Notes under the pieces: generated by a model | Database searches by the model: none | What the model was told of the DNA's origin: nothing | What the model saw: only the letters and a program-made list of their open reading frames with translations | Made by a program: the position numbers and the translations under genes | Assembly: GCF_022682495.2 (NCBI RefSeq) | Contig: NC_071392.1 | Location: 70,826,097 to 70,890,096, forward strand | Source of the DNA: Desmodus rotundus | Taxonomy: Eukaryota; Chordata; Mammalia; Chiroptera; Phyllostomidae | Reading direction: 5' to 3' | DNA length: 64,000 nucleotides | In this document: one piece after another, positions 39,821-51,815 of the stretch | Numbering within the stretch: the stretch's first letter is position 1 | Layout of the letters: each line of letters begins with the position of its first letter

Positions 39821-40202
39821 CTCATTAACCTGTTGTGTGTTTTGTTGCCATTCTTTGTTTGGGATGGAGAACTAAGCAAAGACAGAGGAGTGAGGGGTGA
39901 TTCCAGAAGGGAGGTTTGAATGCCAGTTTGTAAGTAGACTGGGAGTCGAGTAGTTCAGAGTAGCTAATTAAAAGAATAAAAAATGTATCAAGGGTTTCCC
40001 AAATAGGTTCCAAATTATATGTTCAAAGTGGCAAAATGATAGTATATTTTAATTTGATAAATTGAATTCTGAATATTTATTCTGCAGGAACAAAAGAAAT
40101 GTTTGTAGAAAAAGCTGTTGGAAGGTACGCAATGAAATGTTAACCTTGGCCACCCAGGAGATTAACTTTTCTCATTATATTTTTTCTATTACTTGCCATG
40201 TG

Positions 40203-40310
40203 TTACTTTTTTTATTTACTGAGATATAAGTGACATGTAACAATGTATTACTTTTATGTGTACAACATAATGATGTGATATATGCATATATTGTGAAGCC
40301 ATGTTACTTT
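40203..40310 (-). mobile_element. Old L1 3' end, antisense
   Basis: 'tttatttactgagatataag' and 'gtgtacaacataatgatgtg' are typical of the antisense L1 3' UTR. It ends only about 60 bp before LMOD2 exon 2. Confidence 0.7.
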
Positions 40311-40370
40311 TGTAAATTTTAAAAACGTGCTTAGGAATGACAAAGTTAATGATGATTCCATGCTCTTTAG

Positions 40371-41723
40371 GTAGCAGAAGAAGACAAAGAGGAGAGTGAG
40401 GAAGAGCTTATCTTTACTGAAAGTAACAGTGAGGTTTCCGAGGAGGTGTACACTGAAGAGGAGCAGGAGGAGGAAGAGGAGGAGGAGGAGGACGAGGACG
40501 AGGAAGAGGAGGACGAGGAGGACAGCTACGAAGAGGAAAGCGCAATCGAAGACGAGAAAGAAATTAATGGAAATGTAAATTATGATAGTGTCAATTCCAA
40601 CAGCTCTGGGCCAAAGACATTTAAAAGTCAAATAGAAAATATAAACTTGACCAATGGCCACAGCGGAAGGAACACAGAGTCGCCGGCTGCCACTCACCGT
40701 TCCGGGAACCCTACAGTGATTGAGGACGCCTTAGAGAAGATTAAGAACAACGACCCAGACACCACAGAAGTCAACCTGAACAACATCGAGAACATCACAT
40801 CGCAGACCCTCACCCGCTTCGCCGAGGCCCTCAAGGACAACACAGTGGTGAAGACCTTCAGCCTGGCCAACACACACGCCGACGACAGCGCGGCCCTGGC
40901 CATCGCCGAAATGCTCAAAGTCAACGAGCACATCACCAACGTCAACATCGAGTCCAACTTCGTCACGGGCAAGGGCATCCTGGCCATCATGAGAGCTCTG
41001 CAGCACAACACGGTGCTCACGGAGCTGCGCTTCCACAACCAGAGGCACATCATGGGCAGCCAGGTGGAGATGGAGATCGTCAAGCTGCTGAAGGAGAACA
41101 CCACGCTGCTGAGGCTGGGCTACCACTTCGAGCTCCCAGGACCCAGAATGAGCATGACGAGCCTCTTGACGCGAAATATGGATAAGCAGAGGCAGAAGCG
41201 GATGCAGGAGCAAAGGCAGCAAGAGGGGTACGATGGAGGATCCAATCTCAGGACCACAGTCTGGCAAAGAGGAACGCCCGGCTCTTCGCCTTACGCATCT
41301 CCCAGGCAGTCTCCCTGGTCATCGCCCAAACTCCCCAAGAAAGTCCAAAGTGTGAGGAGCCGCCCCCCCTCTCCACCCCCTCCTCCTCCGCCCCCGCCCC
41401 CGGCGCAAAGGCTGCCGCCCCCGCCACCCCCGCCGCCCCCGCCGCCTCCGCTTCCCCAGAAAAAGCTCATCACCCGAAACATCGCCGAAGTCATCAAACA
41501 GCAGGAGAGCGCCCAGCTGGCCTTACAAAATGGACAGAAAAAGAAAAAAGGGAAAAAGGTTAAGAAACAGCCAAACAATATCCTAAAGGAAATAAAAAAT
41601 TCCTTGAGGTCAGTGCAAGAGAAGAAAACGGAAGACAGCTCCCGGCCTTCCACCCCGCAGCGCTCAGCCCACGACAACCTCATGGAAGCGATTCGGGGGA
41701 GCAGCCTGAGACAGCTGAGGCGG
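40371..41723 (+). CDS. LMOD2: LMOD2 coding exon 2 (acidic tract, LRR domain, polyproline, WH2 start)
   Basis: This 1353-bp exon encodes residues 92-542, following the acceptor 'tgctctttag' in phase 0. The order is: a glutamate/aspartate tract (about residues 120-155); a conserved linker ([13 protein letters not shown]); the tropomodulin-like leucine-rich repeat domain (about 205-350, motifs [33 protein letters not shown]); a basic and serine-rich segment; a polyproline run (about 423-453, 41364-41456); a lysine cluster ([12 protein letters not shown]); and the start of the WH2 domain ([16 protein letters not shown]). The LRR and WH2 are actin-binding regions that distinguish leiomodins from tropomodulins. 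Third positions in the LRR part are very GC-rich compared with flanking DNA. The donor GTAAGT at 41724 follows a complete codon. Long antisense frames here are shadows. Confidence 0.98.
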
Positions 41724-42226
41724 GTAAGTTCCCCACGGGCAGGCCCTGGCAAAAGGGGTCGGTCCCCCATTGCACAGTGGCACCTAACTCGCCTCCCCAA
41801 ATGCGTATTACTATTTTAATATTTGAATATGGAAGAACAAGCGTACCAAGTTTGTGATACCAGGAGCAGGCCCTTAGTGAGTAGATTAGCGTTTGAAAGA
41901 TGTGCCTGCGCACCATTCTTAGGTCCTTTAAGGGCCGGGCCCATTTAAAGACACTCTTAACACATAAAAATCCCGATCTCCTTAGTTAAAACATCAGGGG
42001 GTATAATCTGCATTCCAAAAAAGATGGATCACTTGTGACAAATTTGATCACAGAATTGCAAGCGGTTTCAAGCCCAACTTGTCGTATAAAATTTGAATAC
42101 TATGCTGCAAGAATCAATCTGTCTGTGAGTTCCTCTCAGATAATTCTGCTAGAGACACACCCGACACTTGTTCTCACTTGACTATTTGTATTGTTTTTAT
42201 TGAAAGAAAATCCCTTATTTTTGTAG
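41724..42226 (+). other. LMOD2: LMOD2 intron 2, 503 bp
   Basis: GTAAGT donor and 'tttttgtag' acceptor. Reading through the donor would add a 32-residue tail up to 41819, unlike known leiomodins. No repeats are recognised. Confidence 0.85.
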
Positions 42227-42253
42227 GTGGAACTTCCAGATGCCCTGCGATAA
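42227..42253 (+). CDS. LMOD2: LMOD2 coding exon 3 (last eight residues and stop)
   Basis: Only 27 coding bases, GTG GAA ... CGA TAA, giving VELPDALR and completing the WH2 region split between exons. Phase 0 joining with exon 2 gives a 550-residue protein; human LMOD2 has 547, and the difference is plausibly repeat-tract length. The ORF is below usual length cutoffs but is fixed by the acceptor, the frame and the known VEVPEALR-type carboxy terminus. Confidence 0.94.
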   Translation: MELPDALR

Positions 42254-42605
42254 AAACAGTCTTTAGAAGAGGATGCCCAATTATTCACTGGTATTAAATA
42301 AAATGCATTGTGAGATGTTTCTAAAATACCTTCTTCAATTTGCAATGTTCTCTGACTTTAAAAATAGCCTCACCCATTAATTCCAAGAGAGAATTTGAAG
42401 AGAATTTTAAGAAACGGTCAGCATGTTTCTTCTGTAAATATGAAAATAAACTTCTTTTTTATGTCATGAGATGTGTATTGGCTGGAAGCAGTTTATTTAA
42501 AGATAGTCTTCATATCTTTGGATGTGTTGACAACTGAGCTGTAATGAGTTAATGAAATGTGCTGTTATTTTTGTAATCCCAATAAATTTGGATTGAAGTT
42601 TTTTG
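42254..42605 (+). terminator. LMOD2: LMOD2 3' UTR with candidate polyadenylation signals
   Basis: AATAAA occurs at 42297-42302, 42445-42450 and 42581-42586. The last is followed by a T-rich, GT-containing stretch, the usual downstream element, and is the likeliest site. Confidence 0.6.
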
Positions 42606-43685
42606 TTTTTTAAACAAACTAATATTTTTTGTTAGTTGATACATTTTCAGGTGTGTATGTAACGTTGTTAAATATTAAAAATATTACATTTTCACCCAAA
42701 AAGGGCTTGGGTCCTTAGCATTTGCCTTTCTTTGTTTTTTCCAAGAATATTTGATCAGAGCTCTTTCTAAAGGTCTGGAAACAGAAACTTTCTTTAAAGT
42801 CTTCTTGGCAGTGAGATAAAAACCCAGGAAAGACCCTGAACAATCATTAGCATCCTGGAGGCACCAATATTAGGCCCAGGACCTAACATCAATGTGAGGG
42901 TGAGCTGACACCCTCACATTCCCATAAGGCTGATAGGTCAGTGCGGTCATTTATAATTAAAATCAACTATTTCTGGAACAAGAAACATTCAAAGTTAGAA
43001 AGTTCTTGAGTAAACAGGAAGTGAGTGCTAGGGGCATGCCTGGAAGGTAGGCCCCCTGAATTCGGAGATACCAAGTGGCTGATGCTCAAGATTCTCGCTT
43101 TGAGCTCTCCTGGGACAAAGCCTAGCCCGATGGGTCTCAGCCCTTTGTGCACTATACACATAGTGGTGATGTCAACAGCCACGACACACAGCCAGGGAGA
43201 AGGACTTACATGTCTGTGATCTCAGAGTATCACTCTACCCCAGCCCCTCGCACTCAAGAAAGATCTGAATTCAGGTGAGACAGACCTCTTAGAGATCACC
43301 TTTGTTCCAGTCTAATGCTTCACTCCAGTTTATAAAACCTATACATCTCTTCTAAAGCTCCTTGTAGTAACCATGATTAGCAATGTTTCCCTTGTGTTCT
43401 TCAGGGTAGAACAGTGGTCTTGGTAAGCCCTCTGGGCCACCCATTCAATCATTGTTTGCTTCATATGCAAAGCTTTGGATTACCTCAATTAAAATTACCT
43501 TCGATTTTCACCAGAACACTCCCAAATAGTTCTTGAGTTTGTCTCTTTTAGTCTGAGCCCCAGACTAAACGAGTTTCTTTAGTTCTGCCATTCTCTTAAT
43601 AAGAACAACTGATCGTTTTTCTTAAGGAGGGTCTCAGAGGTCTGTGAGCTGGGTTGTCTCCTGACGCTGTGTGCGGAGTGACTGA
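42606..43685. other. Intergenic sequence, nothing recognised
   Basis: Start of the interval between the convergent LMOD2 and WASL genes. Unique-looking sequence without coding signatures. Confidence 0.5.
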
Positions 43686-43689
43686 CATT

Positions 43690-43850
43690 TTCTGAACTAT
43701 CTAAGTTGTCCCAGGAACTTTTCACAACAACACTAAAAGCTGCTATCCCACTTTACAGATGAGGAAACCCAGTTTCAGAGATGGCAAGGTTGCTTGTGAA
43801 ACCAGATGTCTCTGACTGTATGGCCTGCGCTCCTCCTCGCGTCTCTGATC
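43690..43850 (-). mobile_element. MIR SINE remnant, antisense
   Basis: 'cactttacagatgaggaaac', then a diverged 'gcaaggttgcttgtgaaacc'. This is the MIR reverse-complement core. Confidence 0.75.
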
Positions 43851-44008
43851 GAGCCTCCTGAAGGTGCCCCGTTCTTAGAACAATGGTGGGGATTTCAGTT
43901 TCCTTTCGTAGTGACTGCACTGTTTTCATGGTTTTCACTAGCATTCACAATCATGCCCATTATTGTTGTTCAAAGAAATAGAAGCTAAAATGTAAGTTTT
44001 TAAAAGGC

Positions 44009-44011
<3 letters not shown>

Positions 44012-44045
<34 letters not shown>
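44012..44045. repeat. (GT)n microsatellite
   Basis: About 16 uninterrupted GT units. From 44046 to 45120 nothing else is recognised. Confidence 0.95.
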
Positions 44046-44048
<3 letters not shown>

Positions 44049-45124
44049 TTAGAACAGAGAACCAAGTCAGACCTTCCTTTCCCCTGACCCCTGTGTGTAC
44101 ATGAGGACAAGTCTCTTCTAAATGGGAATGGCTTCCAACTCCATAACAATGAGGTAGAGGAGCAAGTGGTTGCTCATAAACTGGGTGGTTGATAACACCA
44201 TGCATGAATCCCAGAAAGGGAGTGTACAGCAACCCCACCTAAAGTGAAGGGAAAAGAGGAGCTGCCAGGTTGGGGAGGCTGGCCAGGCCTTCTCACCAGG
44301 AGTGATTAGGAGACAAATATTGTTTCCTTTGCTCTTTAAAAGGCTGCCTTGCTGGAACTTTTGGGGCTCAGGAAAGGAAAGAGCAGCAAGCACTTAATAG
44401 GTTCATCACAAAATATAATAAAGTTATGGACCTTCACACTCAATCTACAAAACGAAATATTATAAAGCCTACAGCAAGACAAGTATGACGTGATCAGATA
44501 GTAAGTGAGTACTCTGGGCATTCAGAAAAACATTTCTAGAATGTTATTTCAGAAGATAGTCCTGTAAACGTGGAAGGTGTTATTCAGCACAGGGCAGAGA
44601 TTCTTAGTTCACCGCTCCTGCGAACTCGACAAGCAAGTATGAACACTAATTAGTTCATCCTCTATAAAGAGCTTTCAGCTCAGTGGGAGAGATGATGTCC
44701 AAGACCAGATGAAGTGTTTAGGCTATGATTTACATGCGCACATTAATCTCTTGAAGAATACCTCATCCCGATTTGAAATGGGGCCAGGATGCTGAGACTT
44801 GCTGGCTCCGAGGGCCCTGCCGCCACAGGTATTTAATAACTCAGTGTCAGCAGGATCTTGATTTAATACCTGCCCAGCTGTAGCTGCTACAAGTGACTGA
44901 AAGAAGGAGGTAGCAACAGACTGCTATGCTATGAAGACTGGGGTAAATTGATATATTCTTAAAAATACTTCTTAACTACCTCCTTTTATGACAAAGTTAA
45001 CACTGTCTTTTTCTTTGAGGTTTAAGAGGTAGAGTTTTATTTCTGTCAATCATCAAATAGCATGATATAAGAAACTAAGACGACCTAAGAATTATAAACC
45101 TCAGAAATATAAGGCCAACACTGA

Positions 45125-45265
45125 TGCCCTTAACTTGCTCAGATATTTTCTGAGTACTCACCCTGTCCCAGATACTCCTGGATACCAAGGATACACAGCC
45201 AACAAAGGAGGTAGAACCGCTGGCCTCGTGTACCTTACATTCCAGTGGAGGGAGCTTACACAATT
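45125..45265 (+). mobile_element. Unclassified ancient interspersed repeat
   Basis: 'ctgagtactcaccctgtccc', 'ggataccaaggatacacagc' and 'gtaccttacattccagtgga' match a common old mammalian repeat pattern. I cannot settle the family. Confidence 0.45.
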
Positions 45266-45484
45266 ACGTCATGCTCATGCATTTATTTATCACGTGCCTC
45301 CTGTGTATGAGGCACTCTGCTCAGTGGTGAGGAGATCAAGCAAGTTGAATTAGAAAGTGTTCTCCACCTGATACTAGTGGGAATCCTAGGAAAATCACCC
45401 CTTGTAGGAGATGTGGCAAGAACTGAGTGAGAGGCAGGTATAGGGTCCCGTGTGGGCACTGAGGAAGCCTCATCATCTAAAACT

Positions 45485-45745
45485 AGTGTTGGCCACGTTT
45501 TTCTGCAAAGAGCTAGAGAGCAAGTAATTTAGATGTTGTGAGCCATTTGGCCTCTGTCGCAGCTATTCAACTCTGCTCTGGGGTGAAAGCAGCCATACAC
45601 GATACACGAATGAATGGGCATGTCTTTATAGACTAAAATTTTAATTTTATATACTTTTCATGTGTTGTTAATTTTATTCTTTGATTTTTTTCCTATCACT
45701 TACAAATGTAAAAATTCTTCTTAGTCTGCAGGCTGCTCTTAAATA
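45485..45745 (+). mobile_element. hAT-Charlie-type DNA transposon remnant
   Basis: 'gttggccacgtttttctgca', 'gcctctgtcgcagctattca' and 'gaaagcagccatacacgata' are characteristic of a mammalian Charlie-group element, followed by AT-rich sequence and 'cttagtctgcaggctgctct'. Noncoding. Confidence 0.7.
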
Positions 45746-47685
45746 GGTGTCAGATGGATTTTACATGTGAGCTAGTCAAACTTGTCACCAGTTTACCCCA
45801 AACCCTTGACCAAGAGCAGATAAGGGGTCAAGAAAAGCTTCTCAAGGAAAGTGACTGGATTTTTGAAGAACAGAGAAAATGCCAGGCTAAAAAATGTCAA
45901 AAGATGGTGTTGGGGGTAGAGGAAGGACATTTTAGTTTGAGGAAATAGGGTGCTATAGAAAATAGTAAAAAATCATAGGATTAAGGTATTTCTGTAAAAA
46001 CATCTATTTGGTAAAGAGTTAATATCTGTCTTCTTTTCTAATATTGATAATTTTGATGAATTAAGTATTGGCCTTCTCTTTTTACAAAATAGTGCATGAT
46101 TATTAAGAAAAATCAGAGTATACAGATAAGCAAAAGAACATAATGAATGTCTAAAATCCCACCCACACAGAACTACTGACAACCCTTTAGCATATATTCT
46201 TTTAGATCCTTTCTAATGAATATTTACAGACATGCGTGACTGTTTTCTACAAAAAGGGGAGGATAGCACACACACAATATGTAACCCACCGTATCTTATT
46301 TAAGCAATTTCAATAACTGTTGGACATTTAGATTATTTCGATTAGTCCCACAATGTGGATATTTAATTTGCTCTAACTCATGCTTTTGAGTTATTCTAAC
46401 TTTTAACTTTTCCCCAAAACCTTAGAAGGAGTGATTGACTGAATGATTGATAGCTCGTAGCTAGATGAGTGCTGTGTGGCGTTACTGTGGTACACCCAAA
46501 CTGGAAATTAGGTTTCAACCAAATTGTCATGTTTGGTAACCTCTCAGCCAAATTCTATGCTGATATGAACCTCAAAGGCATGCATTGCTAAGATGCATTT
46601 CAAAAAGTCCATACAATTTTTGGTTTCTGAGCAAAAAGGCTGGATGTACTGAGAATCACAGGAGCCTGTTCTGAACAATGGGAGTAAACTAAGGAATGTG
46701 GATTCAGTTATGAAAGTCATGGACAGCATCAAAGGATGTCAAGAGGAGGGGTGACATGGTGTTTAATTTGGTTTTGAAGATATGACTTGTGCAACCGAGG
46801 GAAGGATGGACTCAGTGAGGCCCATGCTGGCACAGGAAGAACAGTTAGGAGACTGTTGTAAGAACCTAAGAACACAGTGATGCAGGCTTGAACTGTGAAC
46901 GCTACGTAGGTGTGCAGAGATCGGAACGGACAGGGAAGAGACTAAGGAAATGTACTCAGCAGAATTCAGTTGCTGGTTAGATGTAGGGGGCAGGAAATAA
47001 CAAAAGTGAGGAACCTAGGGTGCCACTTAGTTCCTGGCTGGGCCATCTGGGTGGATAGTGGTGCCACAAAATGGGATAGGGAATAGAGCAGGAGCAGATT
47101 TGGGGTGAAGAAGATCAGTGTAGTCGCAAATATATTGTTTTGGAAGTGCCCGTCCATTTGAATGTGTGGGTCTAGAATCATGGGGGATGGGGTGGGATTT
47201 GTGCTGGAAATAAAGCACGAATTACTGTGGTATGAATTCTGCTTTAAATCATACCACAATGAATCATACCACGTGTGTGGTAGGAGTGGCATTTAAAGAT
47301 GAGGCTTTGGATGGGGTCACTCATGGAGAGGGTGGAGAAGAGCAGAGGCTGAGTGTCACCAGAGAGAAACCAAAGGAGAATCATGTAGCAAAGCAGAGTT
47401 GCACCAAGGAAGGAGCAGTCAGCAGCGTAGAATGCCTTGCAAGTTCCGGGGCTTACACAGGTGATCTTGGTGAGAACAAGCCCGTGGGAGCAATGGAGAT
47501 GGAAATCAGATTGGAGGGTTAGAGCGGGAGAACTCACCGAAGTGAAGAGTACATGGAGCGCTGCTTCATGAAAGGTGTGCTGATCTGTGACGGGCCAGAC
47601 GGCCCACAAACCTCAGGACAGAAAAGGCACATCTTCCTGGTATGTCATTTTTACTTGACATGAAAAATAAAAATTATTTTGTATA
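45746..47685. other. Intergenic sequence with poorly classified old repeats
   Basis: About 46080-46350 and 46640-47520 have the texture of ancient interspersed repeats ('gtcatggacagcatcaaagg', 'ggagactgttgtaagaacct'). A perfect 10-bp hairpin lies at 47226-47258. No coding gene is supported. Confidence 0.4.
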
Positions 47686-47689
47686 CACA

Positions 47690-47875
47690 TAGGCCACATA
47701 TGTATTAAGTACTATATAATTGTTTTTACTTGACAATAGAAAAAATAGATTTTATGTATATTTATATATTTATACATAAATTCATATATTTTGTCAGATC
47801 AAGTAAAATATCATATGGGTATAAATATGTGTTTTATACATATATGTATAAAATATCATATATATAAAATAAAGT
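47690..47875. repeat. AT-rich low-complexity region
   Basis: Repeated TATATA, ATATGTAT and related words. From 47876 to 48585 nothing is recognised. Confidence 0.75.
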
Positions 47876-48589
47876 CAACTGGAAACTTCATTCTGTCTTA
47901 GTGACAGCTTGAAGTCTTCTGCCAGCTTTCTGAGAATTCCAGGGATGGAGGGTGGGGGCTGGAGACCTATGTGCTCCTGGTTGTCTCTGGCTCCGTGCTC
48001 AAAGCATGAATCTTGCAAATCTAGGACGTAGCGGCCCTGTTCCAAATTACATTGACCTAATGTGGCAGTTGACCTGTGGTGATCAGCCCTCGTTCTTGAA
48101 TTCCACAGGCTCAACATTGCATGAAACTTTGGGAAATGAAGGTGGGGTTTACATTACAGGAATACAGTCCAACATGAGACATCACTTATTAGAAATCCTC
48201 TGGTTAACTCAACCTCAGAGATTTTTCCCCCCACTGGCTACTTTAACCCACATAATAGTCTGTTTTCTTGCTAGTTTATCACTTTTTTCTCCTTCTTCTC
48301 TCATGGTTCTGTCTCACTGCATTCCCTCTAAATTATTCTTGAGAATTCAAAATTCTTTTCACAGTTATGCACAGCGAATGCACTTCTCTCTAGCCCCTTC
48401 CCAAAGAGCAGCTCCACTCAGCCCACTCAGCCTTCGCATATCCACACTGGTCAGTGGGGTGCAGATCAAAGGAGGCTGTTATTTAACAGGAGCCACCCTA
48501 AAGTTACTGTTGTGAATCGAATTTCTCCCCTCTGAAAAATGGCATATTCTCCCCTTGACCACCACAAAAACCCTGTTGACTCCCGATCT

Positions 48590-49440
48590 GTCACTTGGAC
48601 TGTTGCTTCGGAACTGGTTTCTTGCTAACTGGTTCCTAACCAGTTTCTATCTAGTTTCTCTGTCTCCGTTTGCACTCACCTGAAATTTGTCTTCAACACA
48701 TTAGAGTGCTGTTTTTCCAAAATGCAGTTCTGATCACATCAGTCACCTGTTGAAATTCTTCAGTGGTAACCCAAATTCTGTAAAGTTCAAAACCCCTGGC
48801 ATGGCAAACATGGCCTTGATTATCTCTCTGCCTCATCTTCCATTACTTGTCCTCATGAACTCTGTGCTTAAGCCAGACTGAGCAACTGGAACAAGTGCTG
48901 GCCCCTCTGACACAAACCTTTCCACATACCACCTACCTGTCTGGAATTCCCCTCCCATTCATTACATCTCGTTAGTGCCTACTCATCCTTCAAAGGAGAC
49001 CTTGAAAGATGAGTTTCTTATTGCCCCAAAGAGATGGGGAAAAGGGCATCCTTCAAAAAAAGCCTCTGTTCTCCTGCACACTCTTCCTGGGTGACCTCAT
49101 CTAAACTCTTACCTTTAAAGTAGCACATGTACCCCATGACCCCCACATTTGTGGCTTCCTTCCAGCACAAATACCCCGATTCTAAAGCCACACATTCAGG
49201 TGGACAGACGCCACAGACACAGAGTGTTTACAACTGAACTCGTCTCTCTCCTCCCACACCTGCTCCTGTTAGATTCTATATTCTGGTCTCATAATACAGT
49301 TTGCCTTACGTTGTATACTATTTGTGAACACTTCCTGATCTTTCAGCTATCTACTGGATTGATTATAAATCTTGGAGATCAGAAACTGCATCTTATCTTT
49401 GTGTCCCGTAAACAGCCAGCACTCAATATGTACATCTGAC
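48590..49440 (+). mobile_element. L2-type LINE remnant
   Basis: 'gttgaaattcttcagtggta' near 48749, 'tctggaattcccctcccatt' near 48939, and a terminal 'taaacagccagcactcaata'. Broken and noncoding. Confidence 0.6.
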
Positions 49441-50775
49441 TAGCTGGGTATAATTAGCTATCAACGGCAATGAAGAGACCCTGAGACAGTATCTTCTCAC
49501 CATTCCTCCCAGTGTGGACAACAGTGGTGTGGGGTCAAAAAGGGTCATAGTTGAGAAAGGGCATTCTGGAGGCAACATTGACCCCTGGGTCTATGACAGG
49601 GCAGGGGCGTATTACAAAGGAACAGCCAGTGGTAGGCGCTGTGTACATTGTAGGGCCAGAGTTCTAAGAATAGCCACATCCACTCTCCCTGGCCCTCCTC
49701 CCTCGGAGACTCCACCCCTTTTCCATGTGTGATCTGGGGCAGGGGTCGGGCTGTAGTCGTGAGTGGGTTGTACAGGATCCAGTAGGGAGAACACCGAGTC
49801 AGGAGAATGTTCGGGCACCCAGGCACTGACAACTGGAAAATGGAAGTCCTGTTCTCTAAAGAAATCATTCTGAGGTAAAATTAGTATAACCTTTAAAACC
49901 CTAACTCTTGAGTTCATTAGACAAATTTTGACTCTAAAGCAGAGGTTTTTACTAAGATATATATGAGTATTCTGTTTGTACATTGGTTATCTGCACTAAT
50001 TTTCAAATAATCACTTATTCCAGATTTAAACATTGTATAAATTAGCCATATAGTCTTTATTACAATTTAAACAGTTTCTTAGACAACTTTTGCAAAGTTA
50101 CATATTTTTAAAAATTAGGCAGGTAACAGAAAAGTATACTCATCTCCTGGATCAAAATACTGTTGTCACTAGCATAAACTGCTCCACTCTCTTTCTTCCT
50201 GAGTGAACTCTCAGATGATCCATCTGAGTAATCCCCATTCCATAAACCAATGATCTAAAGTCAGTCTCGAATTTGCAGGCTACCCTGTCCGAGTTTATCA
50301 CGCACTGACTCCCCTTCTGGCTGGGGCCGTGTGGCAGCAGCACCCACACCGACACCCAACACATTCGTGTGAACAAATGACTCAAAGCTAGCAGCTCAGA
50401 GGAACTCTTTACATTGAAGCAAAATTGTGAAAATTAAACATTTTTGACATTTAAAAAAAGCAGAGGGTAAATACAGTTATTACACATATTTGTGAATGTC
50501 TTTGTAGAATATATATTTTAATCTTTGTAGCTCTTGCTTTATCAACATGTCACAGATTAGCAGTTGTGAGACTATGCAGGAGACCAGCAGAAAGTTGAGA
50601 ATGTCACATTCAGGAGGGGCAAGGTAATACTTACTAACACTCATTTATTTTTCTCTAAATGCTGCCAAGAGTTTTTGGCGACTCTTTTCAGAGACACTCA
50701 TAGGAAGTTTAACAGGAAACCTGATCTGTCAGTACTTGTTGGGATGTAACTATGAATAAAAGAAGCTGCCACTAA
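49441..50775. other. Intergenic sequence, nothing recognised
   Basis: Unique-looking. Overlapping short open frames at 49545-49983 on the minus strand have no known domain or splice context. Confidence 0.5.
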
Positions 50776-50786
50776 TAAAAGTTATT

Positions 50787-50975
50787 ATTTTTTAAAAGAT
50801 TTTACTTATTTTTAGAGAGAGGAAGGGAGGGAGAAAGAAACATCAATGTGTGGTTGCCCCTCGTGCTCCCCCTACTGGGGACCTGGCCCACAACCCAGGC
50901 GTGTGCCCTGACTGGGAATTGAACCCTTTGGTTCACAGACCAGTGCTCAATCCACTGAGCCACACCAGCCAGGGC
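50787..50975 (-). mobile_element. VES-type SINE with perfect 11-bp target-site duplication
   Basis: Read on the minus strand it begins 'gccctggctggtgtggctca', has the B box 'ggttcaattcccagtc', and ends in a CT-rich and A-rich tail. TAAAAGTTATT flanks both sides exactly (50776-50786 and 50976-50986), fixing the boundaries and indicating a relatively young insertion. Confidence 0.97.
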
Positions 50976-51574
50976 TAAAAGTTATTTTTTAAAGAAATGC
51001 AAATAATTTTTAACATAAAAAGGTGAAACAAACGAACTTCCCCATATTTATAAATAAAAGTCACCATTGGTGTGCTAAAGACATGAAATAAATGGAATAT
51101 GCTCAAGGAAAGAAGACAGGCTGGCAGAGATTACTTAAAGTTCAGAGAGAGAATTCTGAGATAATTCTAAATAAATTCTTGTGTAATCATTTATTGAACA
51201 TTTGGGATCACTCCAACATGTCAGTTGCCTAATCTTTCAAATAGAAAAAAAGTATTTTAATAATGATGGAAGGGGAAAAGAGAATTGGAGATAAGCAAAT
51301 CCCATTCTACTCAGTGAACACTCCAAAAATCTGGGGTTGCATTAATCTCAAAATTAGACTTGCTTTAGTGACTGCTGTTTTAGCTGTATTATTATAATAT
51401 GTTTTCCTTTATGTTGCATTTTTTTAAATTTTGAAAACAGAATAACAGTATTTCCCTTTGAGTCTTTACATGTGCATACTTAAGCAGAAAAATCCCAAGC
51501 CTTCTACATTTGAAGAAAAGATATTGGGAGTAATATTTTTATTTTTTTTCACCTAGACCATCACTGGCGTATTA

Positions 51575-51815
51575 ATAGACCTGGGAGGCAGAGCGCTACA
51601 GTGGTTAAGTGTCCGTCCTTTGTATTAAGACAGACCTAAGTCTGGGGCTCAGCTCAGCCACTTACTATTTAACTTTGTGCAAATTATTTAACAAATTATT
51701 TAACCTAACTTTCATTTGCCTTGGCTGAAAATTTGGGATTATAACTTCGTCATGTAAAACATTTCAGGCAGTGCCCAGCACTTAGCAAGTGTTCCAGTAA
51801 ATGCTGCTTAGCTAT
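51575..51815 (+). mobile_element. MIR SINE, nearly complete
   Basis: 'agcgctacagtggttaagtg', 'agctcagccacttactattt', 'gcagtgcccagcacttagca'. The whole MIR order is preserved. Confidence 0.85.

Noticed and set aside
40694..41267. Overlapping minus-strand open frames of 136 and 178 codons
   Set aside because: They are antisense to the GC-rich LMOD2 leucine-rich repeat exon, where stop codons are rare by composition; the sense frame is the conserved leiomodin.
41291..41800. 169-codon minus-strand open frame rich in glycine
   Set aside because: It is the antisense shadow of the LMOD2 polyproline tract (CCC read as GGG) and has no homology or splice context.
40446..41819. 457-codon frame as a complete LMOD2 isoform
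   Set aside because: The reported methionine codon is GTG in the middle of exon 2, and the last 32 codons read through the GTAAGT donor into intron 2.
49514..49983. Cluster of short frames on both strands
   Set aside because: No domain, no repeat-independent conservation evidence, and no exon signals.
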